Numbered from the stretch's first letter, positions 1-7,267 are shown. The stretch: 15,179 nt of DNA from Candidatus Magasanikbacteria bacterium RIFCSPLOWO2_02_FULL_44_11 (GCA_001783035.1 MFQK01000047.1:1855-17033), one strand, 5' to 3'. The notes: generated by a model not told the origin, from the sequence alone. Numbers and translations: made by a program.

Positions 1-2
1 AT

Positions 3-557
3 AAAATATTTCTTGTTTCTTTGATCGTGATTGGAGTGGTGTTAAGTTTATCACCGGCTTTAGCCGGTCCGCTTAGCAATTCGATGACAAATTTAGAAGG
101 GGCCCTTGGAAACACTGGTTTGGAGAAAGATTTGCAATCAACAGTCGGAACAGTTATCAAAGCTGTCTTAGCTATGGTCGGCACCATCTTTTTGGTTCTA
201 ACTATTTATGCCGGCATTTTGTGGATGACCGCGAGCGGCAATGATGAACAAGTTACTAAAGCAACAGGTATTATAAAAGCAGCAATTATCGGTTTGGTCA
301 TCACGATGTCTGCTTATGGCATTACTTTCTTCATTGCCAGCAAAGTTGGAGGAGGTGGGACACAAACTGCTGCGCCGTCTGCCGGTTCTACCGCTGCGCC
401 TACTGGTTGCTGTGTCAATGGATACGATGGATCAAAATATCAATACTGTTCCGCAACTATCGGTCAAGGTCTGTGTGAAACGAGTGGTTATACGTGGCGA
501 ACAGACAAGACATGCCAGGAATTAAAAATTGCTAGCTGGTGCGATGTAATACAATAG
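3..557 (+). CDS. T4SS-pilin-like membrane protein 1 (5' partial)
   Basis: Small exported two-TM protein of the VirB2/TrbC-like 'T4SS pilin' type seen widely in CPR bacteria; probably a subunit of a surface appendage or secretion/uptake channel, though that role is inferred. The frame is open to the left edge and reads KIFLVSL before the TTG at 21, so the true start almost certainly lies just outside the window. A Sec signal ends at about SPALAG. Two hydrophobic helices flank the signature YAGILWMTASGNDEQV (about nt 207-254), which all four paralogues share in variant form. After a Gly/Ala/Thr/Pro linker the tail has six Cys (CC, C, C, C, C), which may form disulfides outside the membrane. The next gene starts 3 nt downstream, so the genes are probably cotranscribed. 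Confidence 0.85.
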   Translation, partial: KIFLVSLIVIGVVLSLSPALAGPLSNSMTNLEGALGNTGLEKDLQSTVGTVIKAVLAMVGTIFLVLTIYAGILWMTASGNDEQVTKATGIIKAAIIGLVITMSAYGITFFIASKVGGGGTQTAAPSAGSTAAPTGCCVNGYDGSKYQYCSATIGQGLCETSGYTWRTDKTCQELKIASWCDVIQ

Positions 558-560
558 CTT

Positions 561-986
561 ATGAAAGTATTTTTTGTGAATATTTCGTCACTGTTACTAA
601 TGGTAATTTTATTTTTCCCTGCTATGGTTGTTGCCGCGCCAGATATTGGTTTAGGCCAAGGTGGAACAGCGAACGACATTGCAAAAAAGGGTGGTTATGA
701 TGTTGTTGGAGTAACAGACACGACACTATCTGAATCCGTCGGTAAGATAATTAAAGTCGCCCTATCATTTGTCGGTACTTTATTTTTCGCGCTGACGATT
801 TATGCCGGCTTTCTGTGGATGACCGCCAGCGGAAACGAGGAGCAAGTCACTAAAGCGCAAAGCATTATAAAGATGGCCGTTATCGGCATGATCATTACCT
901 TGGCCTCGTATGGTATTACAGTGTATGTTTTGACGACCGTTGCTCTTTCATCCCGCAACACAACGTGTGTGGGCGCTAATTGTTAG
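561..986 (+). CDS. T4SS-pilin-like membrane protein 2
   Basis: Paralogue of the preceding gene, 141 aa. It has an N-terminal Sec signal peptide (MKVFFVNISSLLLMVILFF, with likely cleavage after VVAA), a first TM helix (KIIKVALSFVGTLFFALTIY), the family signature YAGFLWMTASGNEEQV, then a second TM helix (MAVIGMIITLASYGITVYVL). The tail is short and holds two Cys (CVGANC). The ATG lies 3 nt after the previous stop and no Shine-Dalgarno is visible, so translation is likely coupled or SD-independent. The fold is that of the VirB2/TrbC pilin group; which machine it serves cannot be read from this window because no VirB4, VirB6 or VirB10 genes are present. Confidence 0.85.
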   Translation: MKVFFVNISSLLLMVILFFPAMVVAAPDIGLGQGGTANDIAKKGGYDVVGVTDTTLSESVGKIIKVALSFVGTLFFALTIYAGFLWMTASGNEEQVTKAQSIIKMAVIGMIITLASYGITVYVLTTVALSSRNTTCVGANC

Positions 987-995
987 ATTGTTTGT

Positions 996-1481
996 ATGAA
1001 ATATTTTTTGCTACTCACCTTTTTATCAGTCGGGCTTTTTGCAATGAGTGTTCCTGTCTTGGCCCAACCCGCGGGCAGTGCCGCCTATGAAATTGGTAAA
1101 CAATTAGGCGCGGCCGCCGGAACAAAAGGAGCTAATATGGGCGACCCGGTCGATCCGCGCTATATCGCGGTTTTCATTATCAAAACCATTTTGACGATTG
1201 TGGGAACTCTTATGTTTGGGTTCATGGTGTATGCCGGCTATACTTGGATGACTGCTGGAGGAAACGATGAGAAAGTCCTCAGCGCAAAAACAACAATCCG
1301 CAATTCTATCATCGGTTTGGTTATTGTCCTTTCGGCGTACGCTATTACCATAGCGGTGACGAACATTGCGGGTGGACGGCCCGTGGATAGCGGGATGAGT
1401 GATGGTTCAGACCCCCTTGAAAGCGCCATGCAAGGATGCGCCGATAATCTTTCTTGGGGTTGCCTGTGGAGCGATAATTAA
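996..1481 (+). CDS. T4SS-pilin-like membrane protein 3
   Basis: Third paralogue in the tandem array, 161 aa. It has a signal peptide with cleavage expected near VLAQ and a longer Gly/Ala-rich mature N-terminus, then a TM helix (about residues 57-80), the signature YAGYTWMTAGGNDEKV, and a second TM helix (NSIIGLVIVLSAYAITIAV). The hydrophilic tail carries two Cys (GCADN, GCLW). The gene starts 9 nt after pilin 2 and stops 3 nt before the glycosyltransferase ATG, so all four genes look like one transcription unit. Tail sequences differ strongly between paralogues while the TM core is kept, as expected if the surface-exposed ends have diverged in function. Confidence 0.85.
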   Translation: MKYFLLLTFLSVGLFAMSVPVLAQPAGSAAYEIGKQLGAAAGTKGANMGDPVDPRYIAVFIIKTILTIVGTLMFGFMVYAGYTWMTAGGNDEKVLSAKTTIRNSIIGLVIVLSAYAITIAVTNIAGGRPVDSGMSDGSDPLESAMQGCADNLSWGCLWSDN

Positions 1482-1484
1482 GGT

Positions 1485-2576
1485 ATGCGGATTTGGTTGT
1501 ACTACGCGGGAGCAGGCGGAGGCCACAAAGCATCAGTTCAAGCGGTAGCCGAGGAGTTTTTGAAACAAAAAAGTGACGCCCAATTTAGTTGGTTTGATGT
1601 CGGTATATTGGCCGGCGCTTATTCGCGGCGGTGGTTCGAAAATGGTTACGCCGGTTTAGTTCATCATTTGCCATGGCTCTATGCTTTTCTTTATGAAGCC
1701 AGCAAATTGCGACCCGTTATGTGGTTGCACAATACACTGGCCGAAATGTTGGTTGGCAACGCGCTCGTTCGATCTTTACAAACAGAAAACCCCGATCTGA
1801 TTGTATCCAGTTATTTTTTGGTGGGGCCACTTGTCCGTGCGCTCAAGAAAACAGGCCGGGCAATTCCCCTAGTTGTAATCGTGACCGATCCTTACAGCGC
1901 GCCGCCAATTTGGTTCTATTATCCTGAATTGAAATACGTGGTGGCATCGGCAATGGTGAAAAAGACCGCGCTGACCAGGGGTGTACCTGAAAAAAATATT
2001 GTTGTTGTGCCGCAGATAATACATGGGGCGCCTTCCCGACAGAAGTCTGTCGATAAAGAAGGCAAGATAGTTTTGCTTGTAGGCGGAGGAAACGGTTTTC
2101 CCGGCGCTGAAGACGTGGTAAATGCTTTAGTACAATCGGATGTGGTAGCAAAAATAGTTGTAGTTTGTGGTACGAATGAAAAATTGAAAAAAGAAATTGA
2201 AGCTGTAACTAGACAAACAAAAAAGCAAATCACCGTTTATGGTTTCGTGGATTTTCTACCGGAACTTATTGTCAAAGCCGATGTGGTGATAGCCAAAGCG
2301 GGAGCGGGAGTGGTGCATGAAGTATTGCAACAAAAAAAACCGCTTATCATTTCCCATTTTATTTGGGGACAAGAAACTGGCAATAAAGATTTTGTGGTGA
2401 ATAACGGTCTGGGTTTTTACGAGCCTCAAGCAAAAAACATCCCCGCGCTGGTGCAAAGATGTTTGTATGATGCCGATGTTTTGGCCAAGCTCGAGAAGGC
2501 TTGTCAAGAGCATCTTCAGAAGAATGGAGTGAGTGAGGTGGTGACGTATTTAACCTCGTTGACTAAGGGTGCCTAA
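1485..2576 (+). CDS. MGDG-synthase/MurG-like glycosyltransferase (GT28 type)
   Basis: Predicted GT-B glycosyltransferase of 363 aa, peripheral to the inner membrane, which would transfer a sugar from a nucleotide-sugar to a lipid or envelope acceptor; the substrate is not determinable here. The N-terminal MGDG-synthase-like domain carries the glycine-rich acceptor loop GAGGGHKASVQAV (residues 9-21). The C-terminal GT28 domain has LLVGGGNGFPGAEDVV (about 197-212), VYGFVDFLPELIVKADVVIA, and the donor-site segment AKAGAGVVHEVLQQKKPLII (270-289) followed by HFIWGQETGN, as in MurG and diacylglycerol glucosyltransferases. The ATG is 3 nt after the third pilin stop. The last three codons and stop (GGT GCC TAA) lie inside the acceptor stem of the convergent tRNA-His gene, so the two genes overlap by 9 bp. 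Confidence 0.88.
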   Translation: MRIWLYYAGAGGGHKASVQAVAEEFLKQKSDAQFSWFDVGILAGAYSRRWFENGYAGLVHHLPWLYAFLYEASKLRPVMWLHNTLAEMLVGNALVRSLQTENPDLIVSSYFLVGPLVRALKKTGRAIPLVVIVTDPYSAPPIWFYYPELKYVVASAMVKKTALTRGVPEKNIVVVPQIIHGAPSRQKSVDKEGKIVLLVGGGNGFPGAEDVVNALVQSDVVAKIVVVCGTNEKLKKEIEAVTRQTKKQITVYGFVDFLPELIVKADVVIAKAGAGVVHEVLQQKKPLIISHFIWGQETGNKDFVVNNGLGFYEPQAKNIPALVQRCLYDADVLAKLEKACQEHLQKNGVSEVVTYLTSLTKGA

Positions 2577-2640
2577 CCGGAATTGAACCGGTATTGCGAG
2601 AGCCACAATCTCGCGTAATAACCATTATACCATAGGCACC
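2568..2640 (-). tRNA. tRNA-His (GTG anticodon)
   Basis: Folds as a cloverleaf on the minus strand: 7-bp acceptor helix plus the G-1:C73 pair that is the histidine identity element, a short D stem, a 6-bp anticodon stem with loop TTGTGGC (anticodon GTG), and T stem ACCGG/CCGGT with loop TTCAATT. CCA is not encoded (the next bases are CTT). Its 3' acceptor strand overlaps the end of the glycosyltransferase gene on the other strand. Confidence 0.95.
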
Positions 2641-2662
2641 AAGTAGGAATAGAGCCGCGCTC

Positions 2663-2691
2663 ATTATATACGAAAGATAGTGGGCGGTCAA
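2663..2691 (-). promoter_or_regulatory. Sigma70-type promoter for tRNA-His
   Basis: On the minus strand TTGACC (2686-2691) and TATAAT (2663-2668) are separated by exactly 17 bp, 22 bp upstream of the tRNA-His 5' end. It lies entirely in the spacer between the two tRNA genes, so tRNA-His has its own promoter. Confidence 0.8.
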
Positions 2692-2699
2692 TGTTCCTC

Positions 2700-2774
2700 T
2701 GGTGTCCCCGCTAGGAATTGAACCTAGATCAAGAGCTTAGAAGGCTCCTATTCTATCCATTGAACCACGGGGAC
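2700..2774 (-). tRNA. tRNA-Arg (TCT anticodon)
   Basis: Minus-strand cloverleaf: acceptor GTCCCCG/CGGGGAC with discriminator A, anticodon stem GGAGC/GCTCT with loop CTTCTAA (anticodon TCT, reads AGA), and T loop TTCAATT closed by CTAGG/CCTAG. CCA is genomically encoded (2700-2702), unlike in the two other tRNAs here. Confidence 0.95.
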
Positions 2775-2800
2775 AATTATCGTATTTGGAAATACCCACT

Positions 2801-2829
2801 ATATTACCGCATTTTTAAAGAAAAATCAA
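2801..2829 (-). promoter_or_regulatory. Probable promoter for tRNA-Arg
   Basis: Minus-strand TTGATT (2824-2829) and TAATAT (2801-2806) with a 17-bp spacer place initiation near 2794, about 20 nt before the tRNA-Arg 5' end. The -35 element abuts the + strand ribosome-binding site of the fourth pilin gene (about 2829-2835). Confidence 0.6.
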
Positions 2830-2840
2830 GGAGAGTCACT

Positions 2841-3830
2841 ATGTCGAAAGCAGCAAAGTATTTAATAGGAATAATGGCTTTGTTTAGTTTGTTCTTGATG
2901 CCGCTCGCTGTTCGGTCGGCGAGCTATGGTCTAGAAGATACAGCCAAGGAAGCAGGCTATGAAATCGGCCCACAAAATTCCATCCAAGCGTCTGTTGGTA
3001 AGGTGGTTTCAACTTTACTCGCGATCCTCGCGATCGCCTTTTTTATTTTGGTGACCTACGCGGGGCTGCGTTGGATGACGGCTCGCGGAAACGATGAAAT
3101 GGTACTGGAAGCAAAAAACACTTTGGAAGCGGCTGTGATAGGTTTAATTGTTGTTCTTTCGGCCTACGGCATAACGACATTTATTTTTTCTCGTTTGGAT
3201 ACAAATTCTATCCCAGCAACATCCCAAGACGACCCCCAAGACGACCCTGCCATAGTTGATTGTGCAGGAATAATGTCGTCAAATGATTGCACACAATCGG
3301 AATCGGAATGTGAGTGGCTTAGTGATCCGAATGATTCGCAAAAGGGTCAGTGTATTAAGACAATAAAATCTGATCCTCAGAGCTTTTGCACAACAATCAC
3401 GAATCGCAGAAGTTGTGGATTATTGAATCAATGTTATTGGGATGTTGGGGATGGTTGTGTTCAGGGGGCCGTAACGACTGAACCAACCGACGATGATGGT
3501 ATTTGTGTAAAGATGGAAAATAATAAAGTCATCGTCTGCGGCTACTCAAGTCGTGAAAATTGTGATGCTGCTGATACTTTTTATTCAGTTGAAGAAGTTA
3601 TTAATTCGGGACAGGAGCTAGCCAAATTTTGTGATAAGTTTGAACCGCCTAAAGCATTGTCGCAACCGACGCAAGCGTGTGCCACCGCAGACGCAGCCGC
3701 AGTTTATCAAACTGGAGCCTCTCCTTTGTGTAGCGACGGCAACCACAGTGTTGGCGATTTGTGTGGTACAGAGGGAACATGCCAGCTTCTTGCGGGAACG
3801 CAACCATACTCATATTGTGGATGCCGATAA
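2841..3830 (+). CDS. T4SS-pilin-like protein 4 with long Cys-rich tail
   Basis: 329-aa paralogue of the three pilin-like proteins. The start is taken at ATG 2841, which has an AAGGAGAG ribosome-binding site 5 nt upstream and begins a good signal peptide (cleavage near VRSA). The same frame is open from an ATG at 2718, but that lies inside tRNA-Arg. The core repeats the family plan: TM helix, signature YAGLRWMTARGNDEMV, second TM helix (AAVIGLIVVLSAYGITTFIF). It then has an extra soluble domain of about 190 residues with many Cys, often spaced like small disulfide-knot repeats (DCTQSESECEW, NRRSCGLLNQCYWDVGDGC). This domain is likely extracellular and stabilised by disulfides; it may be a decorated or tip subunit, which is speculation. 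I recognise no named domain in the tail. Confidence 0.82.
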   Translation: MSKAAKYLIGIMALFSLFLMPLAVRSASYGLEDTAKEAGYEIGPQNSIQASVGKVVSTLLAILAIAFFILVTYAGLRWMTARGNDEMVLEAKNTLEAAVIGLIVVLSAYGITTFIFSRLDTNSIPATSQDDPQDDPAIVDCAGIMSSNDCTQSESECEWLSDPNDSQKGQCIKTIKSDPQSFCTTITNRRSCGLLNQCYWDVGDGCVQGAVTTEPTDDDGICVKMENNKVIVCGYSSRENCDAADTFYSVEEVINSGQELAKFCDKFEPPKALSQPTQACATADAAAVYQTGASPLCSDGNHSVGDLCGTEGTCQLLAGTQPYSYCGCR

Positions 3831-3836
3831 TCAATC

Positions 3837-3865
3837 TTGACAAAAAGCCGCACTTTTGATAATAT
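3837..3865 (+). promoter_or_regulatory. Promoter of the rpsO operon
   Basis: TTGACA (3837-3842), a 17-bp spacer, then TAATAT (3860-3865). It begins 6 bp after the pilin 4 stop and is followed by a leader of about 77 nt before the rpsO ATG. Confidence 0.8.
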
Positions 3866-3884
3866 ATAGCCATTAAATTAACCC

Positions 3885-3936
3885 GTCATAGGGTCCGAGC
3901 GGCTTGGACACATGCTCTTGAAGCGCGCGCGGTGAC
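3885..3936 (+). promoter_or_regulatory. Candidate S15-binding three-way-junction leader
   Basis: The leader just before rpsO can fold as a three-way junction: closing helix GTCA (3885-3888) with TGAC (3933-3936), a 7-bp hairpin GTCCGAG/CTTGGAC with loop CGG (3893-3909), and a short GCT/AGC hairpin (3914-3924). S15 is known to bind three-way junctions in 16S rRNA and in its own leaders in several bacteria, so autogenous control is plausible. The third helix is weak and there is no alignment to support it. Confidence 0.4.
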
Positions 3937-3948
3937 TATAAGGCATGT

Positions 3949-4314
3949 ATGATAGATACAAAGAAAAAGCAGTCGATCATCAAGAAATACCAGACACACG
4001 AAGGGGATACCGGTTCGAGTGAAGTGCAGATCGCTATCCTCACCTCTGAAATCGAAGAACTAATCGGGCATTTAAAAATGCATCCGAAAGACCATTCCTC
4101 ACGCCGCGGTTTGCTCCGCAAAGTCTCTTCCCGTCGTTCTTTGATGCGTTACTTGAAAAAGGAAGACGCGTTGAGCTACGAAAATTTGATTAAAAAATTG
4201 AAAATCAAACAGTCGCGCGTCATTGCCAAACTTGGCACGACTGCTCAAGCAGCGGTAACTCCCGATGAGGAAGCCGAGGTTATTGAAAAAGAAAATGAAA
4301 TCGTCAATGAATAA
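3949..4314 (+). CDS. rpsO: 30S ribosomal protein S15
   Basis: Ribosomal protein S15, which binds the 16S central-domain three-way junction and helps assemble the 30S platform and the B4 bridge. The family signature HEGDTGSSEVQIAILTSEI is at residues 17-35, followed by the RNA-binding helices with HLKMHPKDHSSRRGLL and SSRRSLMRYLKKEDALSYENL. The protein is 121 aa, about 30 longer than the usual 89; the extra part is an acidic tail (DEEAEVIEKENEIVNE). The ATG at 3949 has AAGG 5 nt upstream and gives the normal N-terminus; an ATG at 3945 is out of frame. The stop overlaps the start of the next gene, implying coupled translation. Confidence 0.97.
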   Translation: MIDTKKKQSIIKKYQTHEGDTGSSEVQIAILTSEIEELIGHLKMHPKDHSSRRGLLRKVSSRRSLMRYLKKEDALSYENLIKKLKIKQSRVIAKLGTTAQAAVTPDEEAEVIEKENEIVNE

Positions 4315-4867
4315 AAGTCATCCGTTGAAGCACCCCGACCAACGTGTTGGGGTGTTTATTGATGTGCAAAACATGTATTACAGCGCCAAAAATTTGTTTG
4401 GCAGCAAGGTTAATTTTGGCAACATTGTCACCGAAGCGACCGCCGGCCGTAAATTGGTCCGAGCCATCGCGTATGTAGTTAGCACGGAATCAAAAGAGGA
4501 ACAGCCTTTTTTTGATGCATTGTATAATCTCGGTATTGAGACTAAAGAAAAACCTCTGCAAATATTTTACGGTGGTGAGAAAAAAGCTGATTGGGACGTA
4601 GGTATCGCCGTTGATTGTATCCGTTTGGCCCCGATGGTTGACGCGATTGTTATTGTGAGTGGAGATGGCGACTATGTGCCGCTGGTGGAGTATTTGAAAA
4701 ATCAGGGTAAACAGGTTGAAGTGGCCGCGTTTGGCGAAACCACCTCGGCCAAGCTAGCCGAAATTGCCGATGATGTCATGGATTTGAGCCAGGACAAAGC
4801 TAAATTCTTAATTAGCGACCGCCGGTATTATAAAAGTAATAAGCCAGGAGACCGTAAAGCGATTTAA
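4307..4867 (+). CDS. NYN-domain (LabA-like PIN fold) putative RNase
   Basis: 186-aa protein of the NYN/LabA-like branch of the PIN nuclease superfamily, expected to be a metal-dependent endoribonuclease acting in the cytoplasm. The acidic active-site positions are recognisable: VGVFIDVQNMYY (D19, N22), DWDVGIAVDCIRLA (D95/D97, then D102) and VIVSGDGDYVPLVEYL (D120, D122). The next segment, GKQVEVAAF, fits the family's last strand. The start was chosen at ATG 4307, which overlaps the rpsO stop by 8 nt; in-frame ATGs at 4265 and 4295 would add a basic extension and deepen the overlap. Its position between rpsO and pnp suggests a role in RNA turnover or rRNA processing; that is inference. Confidence 0.85.
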   Translation: MNKSHPLKHPDQRVGVFIDVQNMYYSAKNLFGSKVNFGNIVTEATAGRKLVRAIAYVVSTESKEEQPFFDALYNLGIETKEKPLQIFYGGEKKADWDVGIAVDCIRLAPMVDAIVIVSGDGDYVPLVEYLKNQGKQVEVAAFGETTSAKLAEIADDVMDLSQDKAKFLISDRRYYKSNKPGDRKAI

Positions 4868-4896
4868 GGTTTCCCCTTTATTATTTAGAAGGTTGA

Positions 4897-4938
4897 TCTA
4901 CGGACACACAGACCATTTTCTGGTCTTTAGCTCGTAGA
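4897..4938 (+). promoter_or_regulatory. Nested stem-loop in the pnp leader
   Basis: Outer helix TCTACG/CGTAGA (4897-4902 with 4933-4938) encloses inner helix AGACCA/TGGTCT (4910-4915 with 4921-4926) with loop TTTTC. The internal loops are 7 and 6 nt. It stands 26 nt before the pnp ATG and has no T-run, so it is not an intrinsic terminator. In E. coli a leader stem-loop cut by RNase III is the target of PNPase autoregulation; a similar role here is an inference. Confidence 0.55.
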
Positions 4939-4964
4939 GCAATCTTCGTAACAGTAGACAATTT

Positions 4965-7181
4965 ATGCAGGTACAACAGTGGTCCTTGAACTGGGCCGGA
5001 CGAACCCTCTCGGTCGAGACAGGAAAATTTGCGTTACAGACCAACGCTTCATGCACGGTGCGCTATGGCGATACGGTGCTTTTAGCGACCGCGGTCATGA
5101 GCAACAAAACCCGTGACGGCATCGATTTTTTCCCGCTCATGGTCAATTTTGAAGAAAAATTGTACGCCGCCGGAAAAATCAAAGGCAGTCGTTTTATCAA
5201 GCGCGAAGGTCGCCCCAGTGAAGAAGCTATTTTATCGGGCCGGTTGGTTGATCGGGCTATTCGTCCGCTCTTTAACCAAGATACGCGCAACGATGCGCAG
5301 GTCATTTTGACCGCGCTCTCTTATGATGGTAATAATGACCCGCAAATTCCGGCTTTGATCGCCGCTTCCGTAGCCCTATCTCTTTCAGATATTCCATGGA
5401 ATGGTCCGATTGCCGGGGTGCGCGTTGGTCGCGTGGCCGGCGCTTGGAAAATTAACCCAAGTTTCAGCGAACGTGGAACAGGCGATGCCGACATCGTCAT
5501 TGCCGGCTCACCGGAAAAGATTATTATGGTTGAAGCGGCCAGTAACGACGTTCCTGACCAAGAAATTCTGGAAGCCATGCAGTTGGGTGCCAAAGAAATG
5601 GGTCCGGTCATCGATTTTATCAAAAAAATTCGTTCTGAAGCCGGTAAAGAAAAAATGGATCTAGAAGCTAACTTATCCGAATCGGAACAGCTTTTGAAAA
5701 AAACAGAAGCCCAAGTCCGCGCGTTGGTTAAAAGCCATGTCGATGATTGGATGTTTGACGGTGTAAAAAAAGGTAAGGCTGAACGCGTGACCATGGTGGA
5801 CCGCTTCCAGAAAGCGGTGGAAGAAATGCTCACCGCGCAAGAAATTGAAGAAAAGATCAAAAAAATTATCCTTGGCCGTGTCAAAATATATGTCGAGGAG
5901 TTCATCACGCAACGAATTCTCGATAAGGGCCAACGTCTTGATGGTCGCGGTTTAGATGATATTCGACCTTTATATGGTGAAGTTGGTTTATTGCCTCGCA
6001 CGCATGGTACGGGCCTGTTTATGCGCGGTGATACCCAGGTGCTGTCTGTAGTAACGCTTGGCGCCCCAGGTGATGTCCAGACGCTTGATACTATGGAAGA
6101 AGAAGGCACCAAACGCTACATGCATCATTATAATGATACGCCGGCCACGTATGGCGAGGCAGGACCGATGCGCGGACCAGGCAATCGGGCAATTGGTCAC
6201 GGTGCTTTAGCAGAACGCGCCCTTGAACCGGTCTTACCAGATGAATTGGGTTTTCCTTACGCTATCCGCGTGGTTTCGGAAGTCTTGGGTTCAAATGGTT
6301 CGAGCTCAATGGCTTCGGCTTGCGCTTCCACGCTCGCGCTGATGGATGCGGGTGTACCGATCAAGAAACCAATCGCCGGTATCGCGATGGGTCTGGCGAG
6401 TGACGAGAAAGGCCGTTATAAAGTTTTGACTGATTTGCAGGATATTGAAGACGGCCCGGGTGGTATGGACTTCAAAATTACCGGTACTCACGATGGCGTT
6501 ACGGCTATCCAGATGGATACCAAAACGCACGGCTTGAGCTGGGAGATTGTGAAACAAACGTTCAAACAATCATTTGAAGCTCGTTTGAAAATTTTAGATT
6601 TCATGAAGACTATTTTGGCCGAACCACGTAAAGATTTGTCGCCTTTTGCGCCGCGCATTGTCACTATCCAGATCAATCCCGATAAAATTCGTGATGTTAT
6701 TGGCCCCGGCGGTAAGATTATTAATAAGATTATTGCCGAAACCGGCGTGGCCATTGATATTGAAGACGATGGCCGCGTCAACGTGACCTCGAACGATGCT
6801 GTTGGTATGGAAAAGGCTGTTACCTGGATTAAACAGTTGACCCACGAAGTCACCGCCGGTGAACAGTATGAAGGTACGGTCGTTCGTATGGAAGATTTTG
6901 GCGCGTTTATCGAAATTTTGCCAGGCCAAGATGGCTTGGTGCACGTCTCGGAAATCGCTTGGGCTCGTACCAACAAACCGAGTGATGTTTTGAAGATGGG
7001 GGATAAGGTGAAAGTGTTGGTCAAAGAAATTGATAACCTCGGCCGCATAAATTTAAGCATGAAAGCATTATTGCCAAAACCGGAAGGCTACCAGGAACGT
7101 CCGCCGATGGATCGAATGGATCGTGCCCGTAGTCCCCGACCGATGGGTGGCAATCGCGGTGGCGGCCGACCTCGATATTAA
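4965..7181 (+). CDS. pnp: Polyribonucleotide nucleotidyltransferase (PNPase)
   Basis: Phosphorolytic 3'-5' exoribonuclease that degrades RNA to NDPs and can polymerise tails; acts as a trimer in the cytoplasm. 738 aa, close to the family norm. Domains in order: RNase PH 1 (FFPLMVNFEEKLYAAGKIKG, 55-74, and RPSEEAILSGRLVDRAIRPL, 83-102), a helical linker, RNase PH 2 (LDGRGLDDIRPL, then SNGSSSMASACASTLALMDAG), the catalytic loop DLQDIEDGPGGMDF (490-503; D490 and D496 align with E. coli D486/D492), a KH domain with GPGG at 580-583, and an S1 domain from about 632. The tail is Arg/Gly-rich (RPMGGNRGGGRPRY). No clear Shine-Dalgarno precedes ATG 4965. It is the third gene of the rpsO operon. Confidence 0.98.
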   Translation: MQVQQWSLNWAGRTLSVETGKFALQTNASCTVRYGDTVLLATAVMSNKTRDGIDFFPLMVNFEEKLYAAGKIKGSRFIKREGRPSEEAILSGRLVDRAIRPLFNQDTRNDAQVILTALSYDGNNDPQIPALIAASVALSLSDIPWNGPIAGVRVGRVAGAWKINPSFSERGTGDADIVIAGSPEKIIMVEAASNDVPDQEILEAMQLGAKEMGPVIDFIKKIRSEAGKEKMDLEANLSESEQLLKKTEAQVRALVKSHVDDWMFDGVKKGKAERVTMVDRFQKAVEEMLTAQEIEEKIKKIILGRVKIYVEEFITQRILDKGQRLDGRGLDDIRPLYGEVGLLPRTHGTGLFMRGDTQVLSVVTLGAPGDVQTLDTMEEEGTKRYMHHYNDTPATYGEAGPMRGPGNRAIGHGALAERALEPVLPDELGFPYAIRVVSEVLGSNGSSSMASACASTLALMDAGVPIKKPIAGIAMGLASDEKGRYKVLTDLQDIEDGPGGMDFKITGTHDGVTAIQMDTKTHGLSWEIVKQTFKQSFEARLKILDFMKTILAEPRKDLSPFAPRIVTIQINPDKIRDVIGPGGKIINKIIAETGVAIDIEDDGRVNVTSNDAVGMEKAVTWIKQLTHEVTAGEQYEGTVVRMEDFGAFIEILPGQDGLVHVSEIAWARTNKPSDVLKMGDKVKVLVKEIDNLGRINLSMKALLPKPEGYQERPPMDRMDRARSPRPMGGNRGGGRPRY

Positions 7182-7231
7182 TCAGCGCATGGTACTGTAG
7201 GACGCGATATCAATGAGAAAGATAAATCACT

Positions 7232-7267
7232 CAACCAAAAGACACTCGTTCGAGTGTCTTTTGGTTG
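7232..7267. terminator. Bidirectional terminator hairpin after pnp
   Basis: A perfect inverted repeat: 16 bp from C7232:G7267 inward, with tetraloop GTTC. Its core GACACTCG/CGAGTGTC is flanked by AAAA and TTTT, the usual A-tract/T-tract form that terminates in either direction. It begins 50 nt after the pnp stop. Confidence 0.75.

Noticed and set aside
2718..2840. N-terminal extension of pilin 4 from ATG 2718
   Set aside because: It is the antisense of tRNA-Arg; ATG 2841 has a proper ribosome-binding site and begins a signal peptide.
5321..6112. 263-codon minus-strand reading frame inside pnp
   Set aside because: It is a shadow of pnp with low-complexity Ser/Arg/Pro composition; the sense strand is an unambiguous PNPase.
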